In this document: positions 1-7,601 of the stretch, piece by piece
Position numbering within the stretch: position 1 is the stretch's first letter
Layout: each line of letters begins with the position of its first letter
The notes under the pieces: generated by a model
Databases searched by the model: none
The model's input: the letters and a program-made list of their open reading frames with translations, nothing else
Told to the model about the DNA's origin: nothing
NCBI GenBank assembly: GCA_035508495.1
Contig: DATJMX010000050.1
Span: forward strand, 21,996-85,995
Direction of reading: 5' to 3'
DNA from: Candidatus Binataceae bacterium
Lineage (GTDB): Bacteria > Desulfobacterota > Binatia > Binatales > Binataceae
DNA length: 64,000 nucleotides
Made by a program: the position numbers and the translations under genes

Positions 1-855
1 TACACGCCGGAGACTGCCCGTCGCACCCCGGATAAACTCGCGCGCCACGCTGCGCTGCAATGCGGGAGTGAGGCGCACGAATTGCAACACGTCAATTGAA
101 TTCGCGCCGATGCGAATCGCATCCAGCGCACGCGCGGCCAGCGGCGCGACGAGAGCATCGAGGTCGCGCATCTCGTCGGCGAGTCCTGAAAGCCGCAGGC
201 CGAGACCCGGCGCATACTCGCGCTCCAGCATCGGCATCAGCTCGTGCCGAATCCGATTGCGCAGGATCGAGTGCGCCGCGTTCGAGGAGTCTTCGACGAA
301 CTCGATTTGCCGTTCGGCGATGAAGCTGCGGATATCCTCGCGGGAGAGCGAAAGCATCGGGCGGACGATCCGGCCCGGCCCGCGCTCGGCCATCGCGCCC
401 AGTCCCGCGACGCCCGAGCCGCGCAGCAGCCGCATCAAGAGCGTCTCAGCTTGATCATCGGCATGATGCGCCAGCGCGATGAATTCCGCATGAACGGCAT
501 CGGCGATGCGCTCGAGAAACTCATGGCGAACTTCGCGGGCCCGCTCCTCGAGATTCGGCATCGACGCATCGAGCCCGTTTGCTCGCTCGCAAATCAGTTC
601 GACACCCAGCCGCGCGCAAAGTCCGCGTACAAAGGCCTCGTCGCGATCGGCCTCAGCCCCGCGAATCCCATGATTAAGATGAGCCGCCGAAACGCGAAAT
701 CCGCGATACGCCCGAAGCTCAAGCAAAACATGAAGAAGTGCAACCGAATCAGCGCCGCCGGAGACGCCGAGCAAGAGATGGCTGTCGGGCCGCAGCCCGG
801 CTTTTTCGAGGACCGCCAAAACGGCGCCGAGGAGCGTGTGCGCCTTCAAGATCAC
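1..855 (-). CDS. tilS: tRNA(Ile)-lysidine synthase TilS, N-terminal 285 residues (3' end beyond window)
   Basis: Read on the minus strand from a GTG at 855, this frame stays open to the left edge. It ligates lysine to C34 of the AUA-decoding tRNA-Ile, using ATP, in the cytoplasm. The PP-loop SGGADS appears about 30 residues in, within LLLGVSGGADSVALLHVL, followed by the N-type ATP-pyrophosphatase landmarks HLNHGIRG, HHADDQAETLLMRLLRGSG and EDSSNAAHSILRNRIRHELM, in the order expected for TilS. A TAG stop precedes the frame, and only TTG, GTG and TTG are available as starts; GTG gives the usual TilS N-terminus. No strong Shine-Dalgarno is seen. The C-terminal substrate-recognition domain lies outside the window. 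Confidence 0.93.
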   Translation of the reverse strand, partial: MILKAHTLLGAVLAVLEKAGLRPDSHLLLGVSGGADSVALLHVLLELRAYRGFRVSAAHLNHGIRGAEADRDEAFVRGLCARLGVELICERANGLDASMPNLEERAREVRHEFLERIADAVHAEFIALAHHADDQAETLLMRLLRGSGVAGLGAMAERGPGRIVRPMLSLSREDIRSFIAERQIEFVEDSSNAAHSILRNRIRHELMPMLEREYAPGLGLRLSGLADEMRDLDALVAPLAARALDAIRIGANSIDVLQFVRLTPALQRSVAREFIRGATGSLRRV

Positions 856-997
856 CAAAGAAAGGGTATGCCGCTACTCGATGCGCATCAATGAGACTCG
901 CTCGGCACACCACAAAAAATCGCGAAAGGGGCAGTCGCACCGCGCTTGAGATTCCGTTGCCGCTCGCTTTAAATTCCGTCCATCCCGGCTCAGTTCC

Positions 998-1033
998 GTC
1001 ATCCCGAGCGACGACCCCCGAGGGATCTTGGGA
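998..1033. repeat. Short interspersed repeat-like unit in a 210-base intergenic gap
   Basis: The gap between the tilS start and the crotonase stop contains GTCATCCCGAGCGACGAC followed by CGAGGGATCTTGGG. This is the type of extragenic repeat (GTCATCCCGAG ... GAGGGATCT) that recurs in many soil bacterial genomes. Only one copy was noticed in this window, so the call rests on resemblance. No gene is seen in the rest of the gap. Confidence 0.4.
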
Positions 1034-1069
1034 CGAGGCGCGGGTCTTCCGCCGCAGCCATCGTCAGGG

Positions 1070-1843
1070 CTAGCGGCCGGTGAATTTCGGTTGGCGCTTC
1101 TGCTGGAAGGCGCTGATACCTTCCTTGTAGTCCTCGGTCCGGGCGGCGATGCCTTGCGATTTCGCTTCGCACTTGAGGACCGCGAATAGCCCGAGGCCTT
1201 CTTCGTCGATGCGGCGGACGAGGCGCTTCGACTCCATGAATGCTGCCGTTGGCCCGGCCGCGACTTGTGCGGCGAGCTTGCGGGTATTTTCGAGCACGCT
1301 ATCGCGCGGGAAGCTTTGGTTGACCAGGCCGAGTTGCGTGGCCTCGGTGCCCGACATCAGGCGGCCCGAGTAGATTAGCTCCAGCGTGCGATGCGCGCCG
1401 AGCCGCGACACGAAAAACGAGTGGCCGCCCGAATCGAGCACGGCGCCGATTCGTGCGAATGGCGAGCCGATCTTTGCATCGTCGGCGATGTAGACCACAT
1501 CGCAGGCGAGCGCGATACCCAGCCCCGCGCCAAGGCATGGTCCGTGAACCGACGCGAATGTCGGCGCCGGGAAGGTCGTGATCTGCCGGATGATCGGATT
1601 GATGGTCTCTTCGAGAATCGCCTCGCCGTCTTCGTTGCCGGGATTGGCCTCGGCGAGGTCGCGGCCCGCGCAAAAACCGGGACCCTCGCCCCGAATCAGC
1701 AGCGCGCGAACACCCTGCGCCTGCGCGCGATCAAGCGCCGCGCCGAGCTCGCGGACCATCGCCCCGCTCACCGCGTTCATCTTGTCGGGCCGATTGAGAA
1801 CGACTTCGGCGATCGCGCCCTCAACCGATAGGACGATGCTCAT
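1070..1843 (-). CDS. Enoyl-CoA hydratase/isomerase (crotonase) family protein, PaaG-like
   Basis: The 257-residue protein has the crotonase fold. It shows the CoA/oxyanion-hole stretch GFCAGRDLAE, the second oxyanion stretch HGPCLGAGLGIALACD, and the C-terminal pattern EGISAFQQKRQPKFTGR. The active-site segment reads GAVLDSGGHSFF, with Asp and the GG pair as in PaaG-type isomerases rather than the two catalytic Glu of classical hydratases. An isomerase or hydratase acting on an aromatic or branched acyl-CoA is therefore more likely than a beta-oxidation hydratase; that is inference. The start has a clear GGAGG five bases upstream (CACGGAGGCCACG-ATG). It is followed on the same strand by the di-iron gene, 36 bases upstream of it. 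Confidence 0.9.
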   Translation of the reverse strand: MSIVLSVEGAIAEVVLNRPDKMNAVSGAMVRELGAALDRAQAQGVRALLIRGEGPGFCAGRDLAEANPGNEDGEAILEETINPIIRQITTFPAPTFASVHGPCLGAGLGIALACDVVYIADDAKIGSPFARIGAVLDSGGHSFFVSRLGAHRTLELIYSGRLMSGTEATQLGLVNQSFPRDSVLENTRKLAAQVAAGPTAAFMESKRLVRRIDEEGLGLFAVLKCEAKSQGIAARTEDYKEGISAFQQKRQPKFTGR

Positions 1844-1879
1844 CGTGGCCTCCGTGCGGCGAAGCGAAAATGCGAGCGC

Positions 1880-2896
1880 TCAGAATACCGGAATAATATC
1901 CTCGGCCGAGATATCGCCGACATCGACTCCCTCAATATCAAGTTCGGGAATCGCCGGGAACTGGATGCCCCATCGCTCGACGAGCTTGCGCACGCGCGCG
2001 ATTGCCAGCTTCCAGTTATCAGCCTGCTGCTCGTAGGTGAGCACGCCAAGTCCGGCCTCGCGCGCTATTTTAAGCAGCGCGCGATGATTCTCGAGGAAGT
2101 ACGGCGGCAGATCCCAGAACTGCGCCGGCGGCTCCCACAGCACCATCGAGAGGAACACAAATCCCGCGCGCAGCTGCTTGGTCACGAACGAGCGATCTTC
2201 ATCAGTGAGGCCGGGCCACTGCTGTTCGAGCAGGTTGATGCAGATCTGAAGATGACGCGACTCGTCGCGGCCGATCTTGGTGAAGATCTCGCGGAACACG
2301 GAATTGGTCGTCGCGCGCGACATCCCATGGAAGAGCGTCGAGGAGGCGACCTCGCCCATCATGAACGAGGTAAACAGGATCGCGAGCGGATACTTATCAA
2401 CGCCATGGTTGAATCCCGTCCAGTAGCGTCCGCCGTTGTGATAGAGCCATCCGATATTGTTGAGCGCCGCGCGCTGCAGATCGTTTTGCGGCGCGAAGCC
2501 CTGCGGCCCCTTGGGCACGAGGCGCTGGATAACGCGCTGGCACACTTCCTCGTGATTGGTCTCGTCGCGGGTGATCGAGAAAAAGCATTTGCGAATCGGA
2601 TCTTCCTCGTGAGTCTCGAAGGCGCGGATCATGGCGCGCGCAAAGACCGGCGGTCCCGATGAGTCGAAGTTCGAGAGCAGCGCCCACCAGTACATGATCG
2701 CGACCTTCTCGTCGTCGCTCCATGCTTCGGGCGACAGGTCGGCCCACTTGATCTCGGCCGGGTTGAAACCCTCACGCTTGGCGCGATCGTAGATCTCGGC
2801 GAGCTTGGGAGTTTCGCAGCGCCATTCGATGGGAAAGATATTGGGCTGCGGAACTTCGGGAGCGGGAATCAGATTGGCGACGTTGAATTCGCTCAT
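1880..2896 (-). CDS. Ferritin-like di-iron carboxylate protein, possible oxygenase
   Basis: The 338-residue protein is soluble and helical. It carries two metal-binding signatures of the ferritin/ribonucleotide-reductase-like superfamily: SITRDETNHEEVCQR (E/D..E..H type) and, after MMGEVASSTLFHGM, GRDESRHLQIC. These supply the Glu and His ligands expected for a di-iron site, so oxygenase or oxidase activity is plausible, but the substrate cannot be read from sequence. The start was set at 2896 (MSEFNVANL) because the longer frame from 2923 would begin inside the operator palindrome at 2918-2933, and because AGAGG lies just upstream of 2896. It sits directly downstream of a TetR regulator, its likely controller. 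Confidence 0.8.
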   Translation of the reverse strand: MSEFNVANLIPAPEVPQPNIFPIEWRCETPKLAEIYDRAKREGFNPAEIKWADLSPEAWSDDEKVAIMYWWALLSNFDSSGPPVFARAMIRAFETHEEDPIRKCFFSITRDETNHEEVCQRVIQRLVPKGPQGFAPQNDLQRAALNNIGWLYHNGGRYWTGFNHGVDKYPLAILFTSFMMGEVASSTLFHGMSRATTNSVFREIFTKIGRDESRHLQICINLLEQQWPGLTDEDRSFVTKQLRAGFVFLSMVLWEPPAQFWDLPPYFLENHRALLKIAREAGLGVLTYEQQADNWKLAIARVRKLVERWGIQFPAIPELDIEGVDVGDISAEDIIPVF

Positions 2897-2917
2897 GGAG
2901 TGCCTCTGCCCAAAACT

Positions 2918-2933
2918 TACCAACTATTCGGTA
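2918..2933. promoter_or_regulatory. Candidate TetR-family operator upstream of the di-iron gene
   Basis: TACCAACTATTCGGTA is an imperfect palindrome: its reverse complement is TACCGAATAGTTGGTA, with TACC and GGTA arms and 12 of 16 positions symmetric. It lies in the 53-base gap between the TetR stop and the di-iron start, 22 bases before the ATG. Position and symmetry suggest the upstream TetR protein binds here. No second copy was noticed upstream of the TetR gene or the LLM gene. Confidence 0.5.
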
Positions 2934-2949
2934 GATTATGCAAGCGCGC

Positions 2950-3594
2950 CTATTCGAGGCCCTCGAATGCGATCCGATAGACCGCCTGCGCGATCTCAGC
3001 GCTGCCCAGATCGCCGTCCGGACGATACCATTCTGTGATTGAATTCAGCATCCCAAACAGAAGCCGCGTGGCGAGCCGCGGATCGATATCGGCGCGCAGT
3101 TCGCGCGCCGCCTGCGCCGCGGTCATGATCGCCGCGACGCGATGATCGAACTCTCGGCGCCGATCCACGATTCGCTTCTCGACGCGGGTATTCCCGCGAA
3201 CACTCAACAGCAGCGCCACCTCGTCGAGCCGCTCGACGGTGATCTCGATCGTGCGACGCACGATGAACTTCAAGCGATCGACCGCACGCCCTGAAGTTGC
3301 GGCCGGCTCCTCGAGCGAGGCAAACAGCGCGTTGAATGCGCGCCCTACTCCGCGCGCGAGCAACTCTTCCTTGCTGCGCACGTGATAGTAGATGCTCGCC
3401 TTGGTGATTCCCGCGGCGCTCGCGACCTGCTCGAGCGAGCTACCGTCGTAGCCACGCTCACGAAATACGCGCACTGCTACATCGAGAATAGTATCCGGAT
3501 TGTACGGCTTGCGTTCTTTTGCCGGCGGACGACCCAAATTGCGCGGCCTCCCCTTTCGACCCGCGGGTTTAACTGTATGTTGCACTGTGCGCAT
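2950..3594 (-). CDS. TetR/AcrR family transcriptional regulator
   Basis: The 214-residue protein has a basic tail of about 30 residues (GRKGRPRNLGRPPAKERK), then a TetR N-terminal helix-turn-helix: TILDVAVRVFRERGYDGSS, LEQVASAAGITKASIYYHV, RSKEELL. The C-terminal half is a variable helical ligand-binding domain. TetR proteins are usually repressors released by a small ligand. It is co-directional with the di-iron gene and crotonase downstream and divergent from the LLM oxidoreductase (54 bases between starts), so it could control either or both. An acyl-CoA or aromatic ligand would fit the neighbours but is inference. Confidence 0.9.
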   Translation of the reverse strand: MRTVQHTVKPAGRKGRPRNLGRPPAKERKPYNPDTILDVAVRVFRERGYDGSSLEQVASAAGITKASIYYHVRSKEELLARGVGRAFNALFASLEEPAATSGRAVDRLKFIVRRTIEITVERLDEVALLLSVRGNTRVEKRIVDRRREFDHRVAAIMTAAQAARELRADIDPRLATRLLFGMLNSITEWYRPDGDLGSAEIAQAVYRIAFEGLE

Positions 3595-3648
3595 GTGATG
3601 TGGATATAGATCGAAAGATCACCGAGCGGATTCAAGGGCAGCAACACA

Positions 3649-4476
3649 ATGAAGTACGGCATTGCAGTTCGCAATATGGGCCCGCAGTCGAGCCGCAAAA
3701 CGATCATGGCTTGCGCGCGGATCGCTGAGCAGGCGGGGTTCGACGCAATCTTCGTTTCCGATCACCTGTGTATTCCTACCGATCAGGCCGAGGGCTCGGG
3801 CGGCCGCTACCTCGACGTGATGGCGACGATCGCCTTTCTGGCCGGCATGACCGAGCGGATCCGCATCGGCATCTCGGTGCTGGTGTTGCCATATCGTCCA
3901 GCGGTGCTGACTGCGCGTCAGCTCGCGGCGATCCAGGAGCTCTCCGGCGAGCGCGTCATCCTCGCGACCGGCAGCGGATGGATGAAACCGGAGTTCGAGG
4001 CGCTGGGCGTGGATTTCCGCCGCCGCGGAGTGATCACCACCGAGACACTTGAAGTGATCCATCACCTTTTCAGCGCCGACCTTCCGGGCGGTTTCGAGGG
4101 CAAGACGGTACGCTTCCCCTCTTTCGTATCGCTGCCGCGGCCCAAGCGGCCCCCGATCTGGATCGGCGGCAACGGCGACGCGGCGATCAAACGCGTCGTG
4201 GATTTCGGCGACGGCTGGCATCCGATGCTGTCCGCCACGGAACTTGAAGCGAAAGTTGAAGAGTTGAAATCGATGCTGCGCGCCAAGGGGCGCCCCGATC
4301 CTGAGATCATCGTTCGCCGTGGCATGAAGTTCCACGATATCGCGGCTGCGCGCGCAAGGCTCCAAGCTGAGCGCGAGGCGGGTGCGACCTACTTCATCCT
4401 CGACCTGGGCCGCTATCCCGACGAAGCCGCGTTCGGCGAATCGGTCGAGACCTTTATGGCCAAGGTCGCGAGCTAG
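3649..4476 (+). CDS. LLM-class, probably F420-dependent, oxidoreductase
   Basis: The 275-residue protein has a luciferase-like TIM-barrel. Landmarks are EQAGFDAIFVSDHL near residue 28, MTERIRIGISVLVLPYRPA, the GERVILATGSGWMKPEFEALG segment, and RPPIWIGGNGDAAIKRVVDFGDGW. The WMKPEFEALG and NGDAAIKR patterns are typical of actinobacterial-style F420-dependent members; F420 rather than FMN is inferred from family resemblance. No flavin reductase lies alongside. The stop overlaps the stop of the convergent CoA transferase by four bases. Confidence 0.88.
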   Translation: MKYGIAVRNMGPQSSRKTIMACARIAEQAGFDAIFVSDHLCIPTDQAEGSGGRYLDVMATIAFLAGMTERIRIGISVLVLPYRPAVLTARQLAAIQELSGERVILATGSGWMKPEFEALGVDFRRRGVITTETLEVIHHLFSADLPGGFEGKTVRFPSFVSLPRPKRPPIWIGGNGDAAIKRVVDFGDGWHPMLSATELEAKVEELKSMLRAKGRPDPEIIVRRGMKFHDIAAARARLQAEREAGATYFILDLGRYPDEAAFGESVETFMAKVAS

Positions 4477-5717
4477 ATCACTTTCTCGCGGCTCAATGCC
4501 TCGAGGTCCTGGGCGCTGAGCCCGAGCATCTCGCCGAATACGCGCTGATTGTCGTGGCCGATCGGAACCGAGCCGCGCGTGATCTTGCCCGGCGTCAGCG
4601 AGAACCTCGGCACCACGCCGATTCCTTTGACGGGCCCGACCTGTTCGTCGTTCCACTCGACGTGCACGCCACGCGCACGATATTGCGGATCATCGGCCAT
4701 GTCCTTCGCGGACATGATCGGCGAACACGGAACCTTGCCGCCCGCCGCCATCTGATGCACCACTTCGGCGACGGTGCGTTCGCTGATCCATCCGCGCAGG
4801 ATCGCGTCGAACTCGATTCCTTCGATCGATTCGAGATCGGTCCGGGCGATTTCCCACTTGGGATCTTTGGGGTCGAGGCCGATAACCTGGAGCAGGCGCC
4901 CGTACACGTCGCCAAGCGCGCCGAGCACAACCCATCCGTCCTTGGCCTGAAACGTATCGAGCGGCTGAAAGCCCGTCGCGCGATTACCGGTGCGCTCGCG
5001 CACCATGCCCTTCTGAAAGTACTCGAGCATAGTGCCGCCGATCGTTTTGTGAATCGCCTCGTATTGCGCGAGATCAATCGACTGCCCCTTGCCGGTTGTT
5101 CGCGCGTAAGTCAGGCCCGCGAGCGACGACCACATCGTGAAAAGCGCCGTAATGTAGTCTCCCGTCCAAGGTGCGGCGCGCGTCGGCGGCGTCGGATCGG
5201 GAAAACCGGTCTGATAGAGCATCCCGCCCGCAGCCTGACCCACGATGTCGTAGGATGCGCGCGCGACGAAGTCAGGATCACCGGTCTGGCCGAAGCCCGA
5301 GACGTGCGTAATCACCAGCTTCGGGTTGACCTTCCAGACGCTGGCGTCGTCAAGTCCCCATTTCGAATAGGTGCCGGGCTTCGAGCTTTCCATCCAGATG
5401 TCGGCGCGCGCGACGAGCTTCAGGAAGATCTCCTTGCCGCGCGGCTTGGAGAGATCGAGCGTCACGCAAAAGACGTTGCGCCGCTCCTGGATCCAGCTCG
5501 TCGCCACCGCGCCCTTGCCGTCGGTGGTGGGAATGCGCACGCCGATATTGCGCCATCCGGTATCGCCCACGCCGACGCGCTCGATCTGAATCACCTCCGC
5601 GCCCATCTCAGAGGCGAGTTCAGCCGCAAACGGCTGCGCAATCAGTGTTCCGGTGGATACGATCTTGACGCCCTGCAAAGGGCCGAATTTCTCAGGCAAA
5701 AGAGTCTCTTCGGACAT
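4473..5717 (-). CDS. Family III CoA transferase (CaiB/BaiF)
   Basis: About 414 residues from MSEETLLPEKF. The protein moves CoA between carboxylic acids through an enzyme-bound anhydride. Visible family features are GPLQGVKIVSTGTLIAQPFAAELASEMGAEVIQIE (shown in pieces: GTLIAQPF, GAEVIQIE), DLSKPRGKEIFLKL, the GFGQTGD segment and WTGDYITALFTMW, whose Asp corresponds to the family's catalytic aspartate. The frame is open to 5864, but the extra N-terminus is not family-like. Starts at 5717 or 5723 (MVMSEE) are both possible, with GCGGG upstream. The substrate is unknown. Confidence 0.9.
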   Translation of the reverse strand: MSEETLLPEKFGPLQGVKIVSTGTLIAQPFAAELASEMGAEVIQIERVGVGDTGWRNIGVRIPTTDGKGAVATSWIQERRNVFCVTLDLSKPRGKEIFLKLVARADIWMESSKPGTYSKWGLDDASVWKVNPKLVITHVSGFGQTGDPDFVARASYDIVGQAAGGMLYQTGFPDPTPPTRAAPWTGDYITALFTMWSSLAGLTYARTTGKGQSIDLAQYEAIHKTIGGTMLEYFQKGMVRERTGNRATGFQPLDTFQAKDGWVVLGALGDVYGRLLQVIGLDPKDPKWEIARTDLESIEGIEFDAILRGWISERTVAEVVHQMAAGGKVPCSPIMSAKDMADDPQYRARGVHVEWNDEQVGPVKGIGVVPRFSLTPGKITRGSVPIGHDNQRVFGEMLGLSAQDLEALSREKVI

Positions 5718-5910
5718 GACCATCCCGCGATCGTGATTAAGTTTAGCCACGGATGATGCACCGATTTGGCTGGAATCGGCAACCTCGGCGCAGGACCGCG
5801 CCTGCACCGACCATCCAGAGGATGCGTTTTCCAGCCCGATTTGGGCGGGTATTATAGACAGCACAGCCCTTGCTTAGGTCTCAGGTCCCAAACGAAGCAA
5901 AGATATCCAC

Positions 5911-7203
5911 ATGAACGGCACGCTTAATCGCCGCGAACTGATGATGAAGGCACTGGCTGGCTTGGCCGGCGGTGCGATCGGATGGCTCCCCGTCGAGCTG
6001 GTGACGAATGGTCATTCGCTGACCGAGCAAATCTCGACCACGAATGTAATCCTCAGCTACCTCGCGATGGTCATCCTGTCGGGAATGATTGGCGGCTTCA
6101 TCGTCGCCGCTGAGGGCCAACAAATCGAGCTATCGCCCGAGACGCAGCGCAAGTTCCTGCGCGGATTCGTGATCTGCTGCCTGGCAGGACTGGTCTCGAA
6201 TTTCATCTCCAACATGATCTTCGGGGCGATCCTCAACGCTGGCGGATGGAGCTTCAATCACCAGGGTTCGATGTTCTTCCTCGTCGTCGCGCGAATCACG
6301 AGCTGGGTCGTGATGGGCGGCGTGCTCGGTCTGGGCGTCGGCATCGCTACGTTCAACATGGCCAACGTGCCCAAGGGCGCGCTCGGCGGTGTGATCGGCG
6401 GGTTCATCGGCGGCGCTTTGTTCGATTTAATCAACGGCGTGACGGGCGGTGGACTGCCGGCGCGATTCATCGGCCTCAGCCTTATCGGACTGCTGATTGG
6501 GCTTTTGATCGGACTCGTGCAGGAGCTCACCAAGGCCGCGTGGATCGTCGTCGACAAGGGCCGCCTGCGCGGCCGCCAGTTCCGCGTCGAGGGAGCGCGC
6601 GCAACAATTGGCCGCGCCGAGGAAAATCCGATCGGTCTATTCGGCGATACCGCCGTGCAGGCGCGTCACGCGATTATCGAGCGCCAGGGCAGTGACTACG
6701 TCTTGAAGAATCTCGCCGTCCAGGCGGGAACCTTCGTCAATGGCAGCCGTATCGAAACGGTGACGTTGCACGACGGCGATCGCGTCGCGATCGGCGGCTA
6801 CGAGATGGTCTTTCACCTGCGCAACGCCGTGGGTCAGCCGCAAGCGGCGTTCACGACGCGCGCCCCCTCGCCTGCTCGCGTCGCGCCGCCTCCACCGCCT
6901 GTCACATCGGCAACACCTTCGGGAGCCGGGCCGTGTCTGACTGACACCGCGGGCACGCGATTTCAACTCAAGACCGGAGCGGCGACGACGATCGGCCGCG
7001 CCCTCGACAACGATATCGTCATCAACCATTCTTCGGTCTCGCGCCATCATGCGAGCGTCGAGACGCGCAACGGCGGCTTCGTGGTGCGCGACCTCGGCAG
7101 CCAGAACGGCACCTACGTGGCGTACAATCGCGTGACGGAGGCGCCGCTCGCTGACGGCGAATCATTCCGGCTGGGCGACGCGTGGTTCGTCTTCCGTGCG
7201 TGA
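5911..7203 (+). CDS. Polytopic membrane protein with two C-terminal FHA domains
   Basis: 430 residues. Residues 10-30, 45-67, 84-108, 120-145, 155-175 and 185-204 are hydrophobic, giving about five or six membrane segments. Two FHA domains follow, at roughly 220-305 (GRAEENPIGLFG, RHAII, AGTFVNGSRI) and 345-430 (GRALDNDIVI, SSVSRHHA, LGSQNGTYV), separated by a Pro/Ala-rich linker. FHA domains bind phosphothreonine. The second has the full GR...S..H...N consensus; the first keeps GR, RHA and a VNG turn but lacks the serine. The next two genes are a zinc-ribbon membrane protein and a Ser/Thr kinase, so this is probably a membrane-anchored reader of that kinase's phosphorylation. Confidence 0.9.
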   Translation: MNGTLNRRELMMKALAGLAGGAIGWLPVELVTNGHSLTEQISTTNVILSYLAMVILSGMIGGFIVAAEGQQIELSPETQRKFLRGFVICCLAGLVSNFISNMIFGAILNAGGWSFNHQGSMFFLVVARITSWVVMGGVLGLGVGIATFNMANVPKGALGGVIGGFIGGALFDLINGVTGGGLPARFIGLSLIGLLIGLLIGLVQELTKAAWIVVDKGRLRGRQFRVEGARATIGRAEENPIGLFGDTAVQARHAIIERQGSDYVLKNLAVQAGTFVNGSRIETVTLHDGDRVAIGGYEMVFHLRNAVGQPQAAFTTRAPSPARVAPPPPPVTSATPSGAGPCLTDTAGTRFQLKTGAATTIGRALDNDIVINHSSVSRHHASVETRNGGFVVRDLGSQNGTYVAYNRVTEAPLADGESFRLGDAWFVFRA

Positions 7204-7213
7204 TCGCGACGCG

Positions 7214-7549
7214 ATGAAGCCGCGCTTCTGCTCGCGATGCGGCAAGCCAGTGGTCGTCAGGGATGCTTCGTTTTGTAAGGAATGCGGCGCGCCGTTAAAC
7301 GCCTCGGTCTGGATTCGGCAGAACCCCGGCTTCAACCCGGTGATGGCGGCGATCCTCAGCATTATTCCCGGCCTCGGGCATCTTTATCGCGGCCGCGTCG
7401 GGCGCGGGATCGGATGGTTCTTTGGAGTTTCATTCGCCTACGGCGCGTCGTTCCCGCTGGGCGTCGTGCTTCACATCATATGCGCCGCCAATGCCGCACT
7501 CGCCGGCACAATCTCCGACGATGCGTTCGCTACACCAAGAGTTCGCTAG
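7214..7549 (+). CDS. Small zinc-ribbon, TM2-like membrane protein
   Basis: 111 residues from MKPRFCSRC. An N-terminal zinc ribbon (CSRCGKPV ... CKECGAPL) precedes two hydrophobic segments. The first contains SIIPGLGHLYRGRVGRGIGW, which resembles the PG.G..Y.G turn of TM2-type domains. An upstream ATG at 7196 overlaps the FHA gene's end; 7214 was preferred because it gives the compact zinc-ribbon start. It lies between the FHA protein and the kinase, ten bases after one and 52 before the other, so the three are probably one operon. The function is unknown. Confidence 0.75.
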   Translation: MKPRFCSRCGKPVVVRDASFCKECGAPLNASVWIRQNPGFNPVMAAILSIIPGLGHLYRGRVGRGIGWFFGVSFAYGASFPLGVVLHIICAANAALAGTISDDAFATPRVR

Positions 7550-7601
7550 CGATCGAACTCCGGCTAAGCTTGGATAGGAATATGCGGCAGCTCGTGCTGG
7601 C

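Noticed and set aside
4554..5756. Plus-strand frame of 400 codons opposite the CoA transferase
   Set aside because: Antisense shadow; Arg/His/Asp-rich translation without domains, while the minus strand encodes a full family III CoA transferase.
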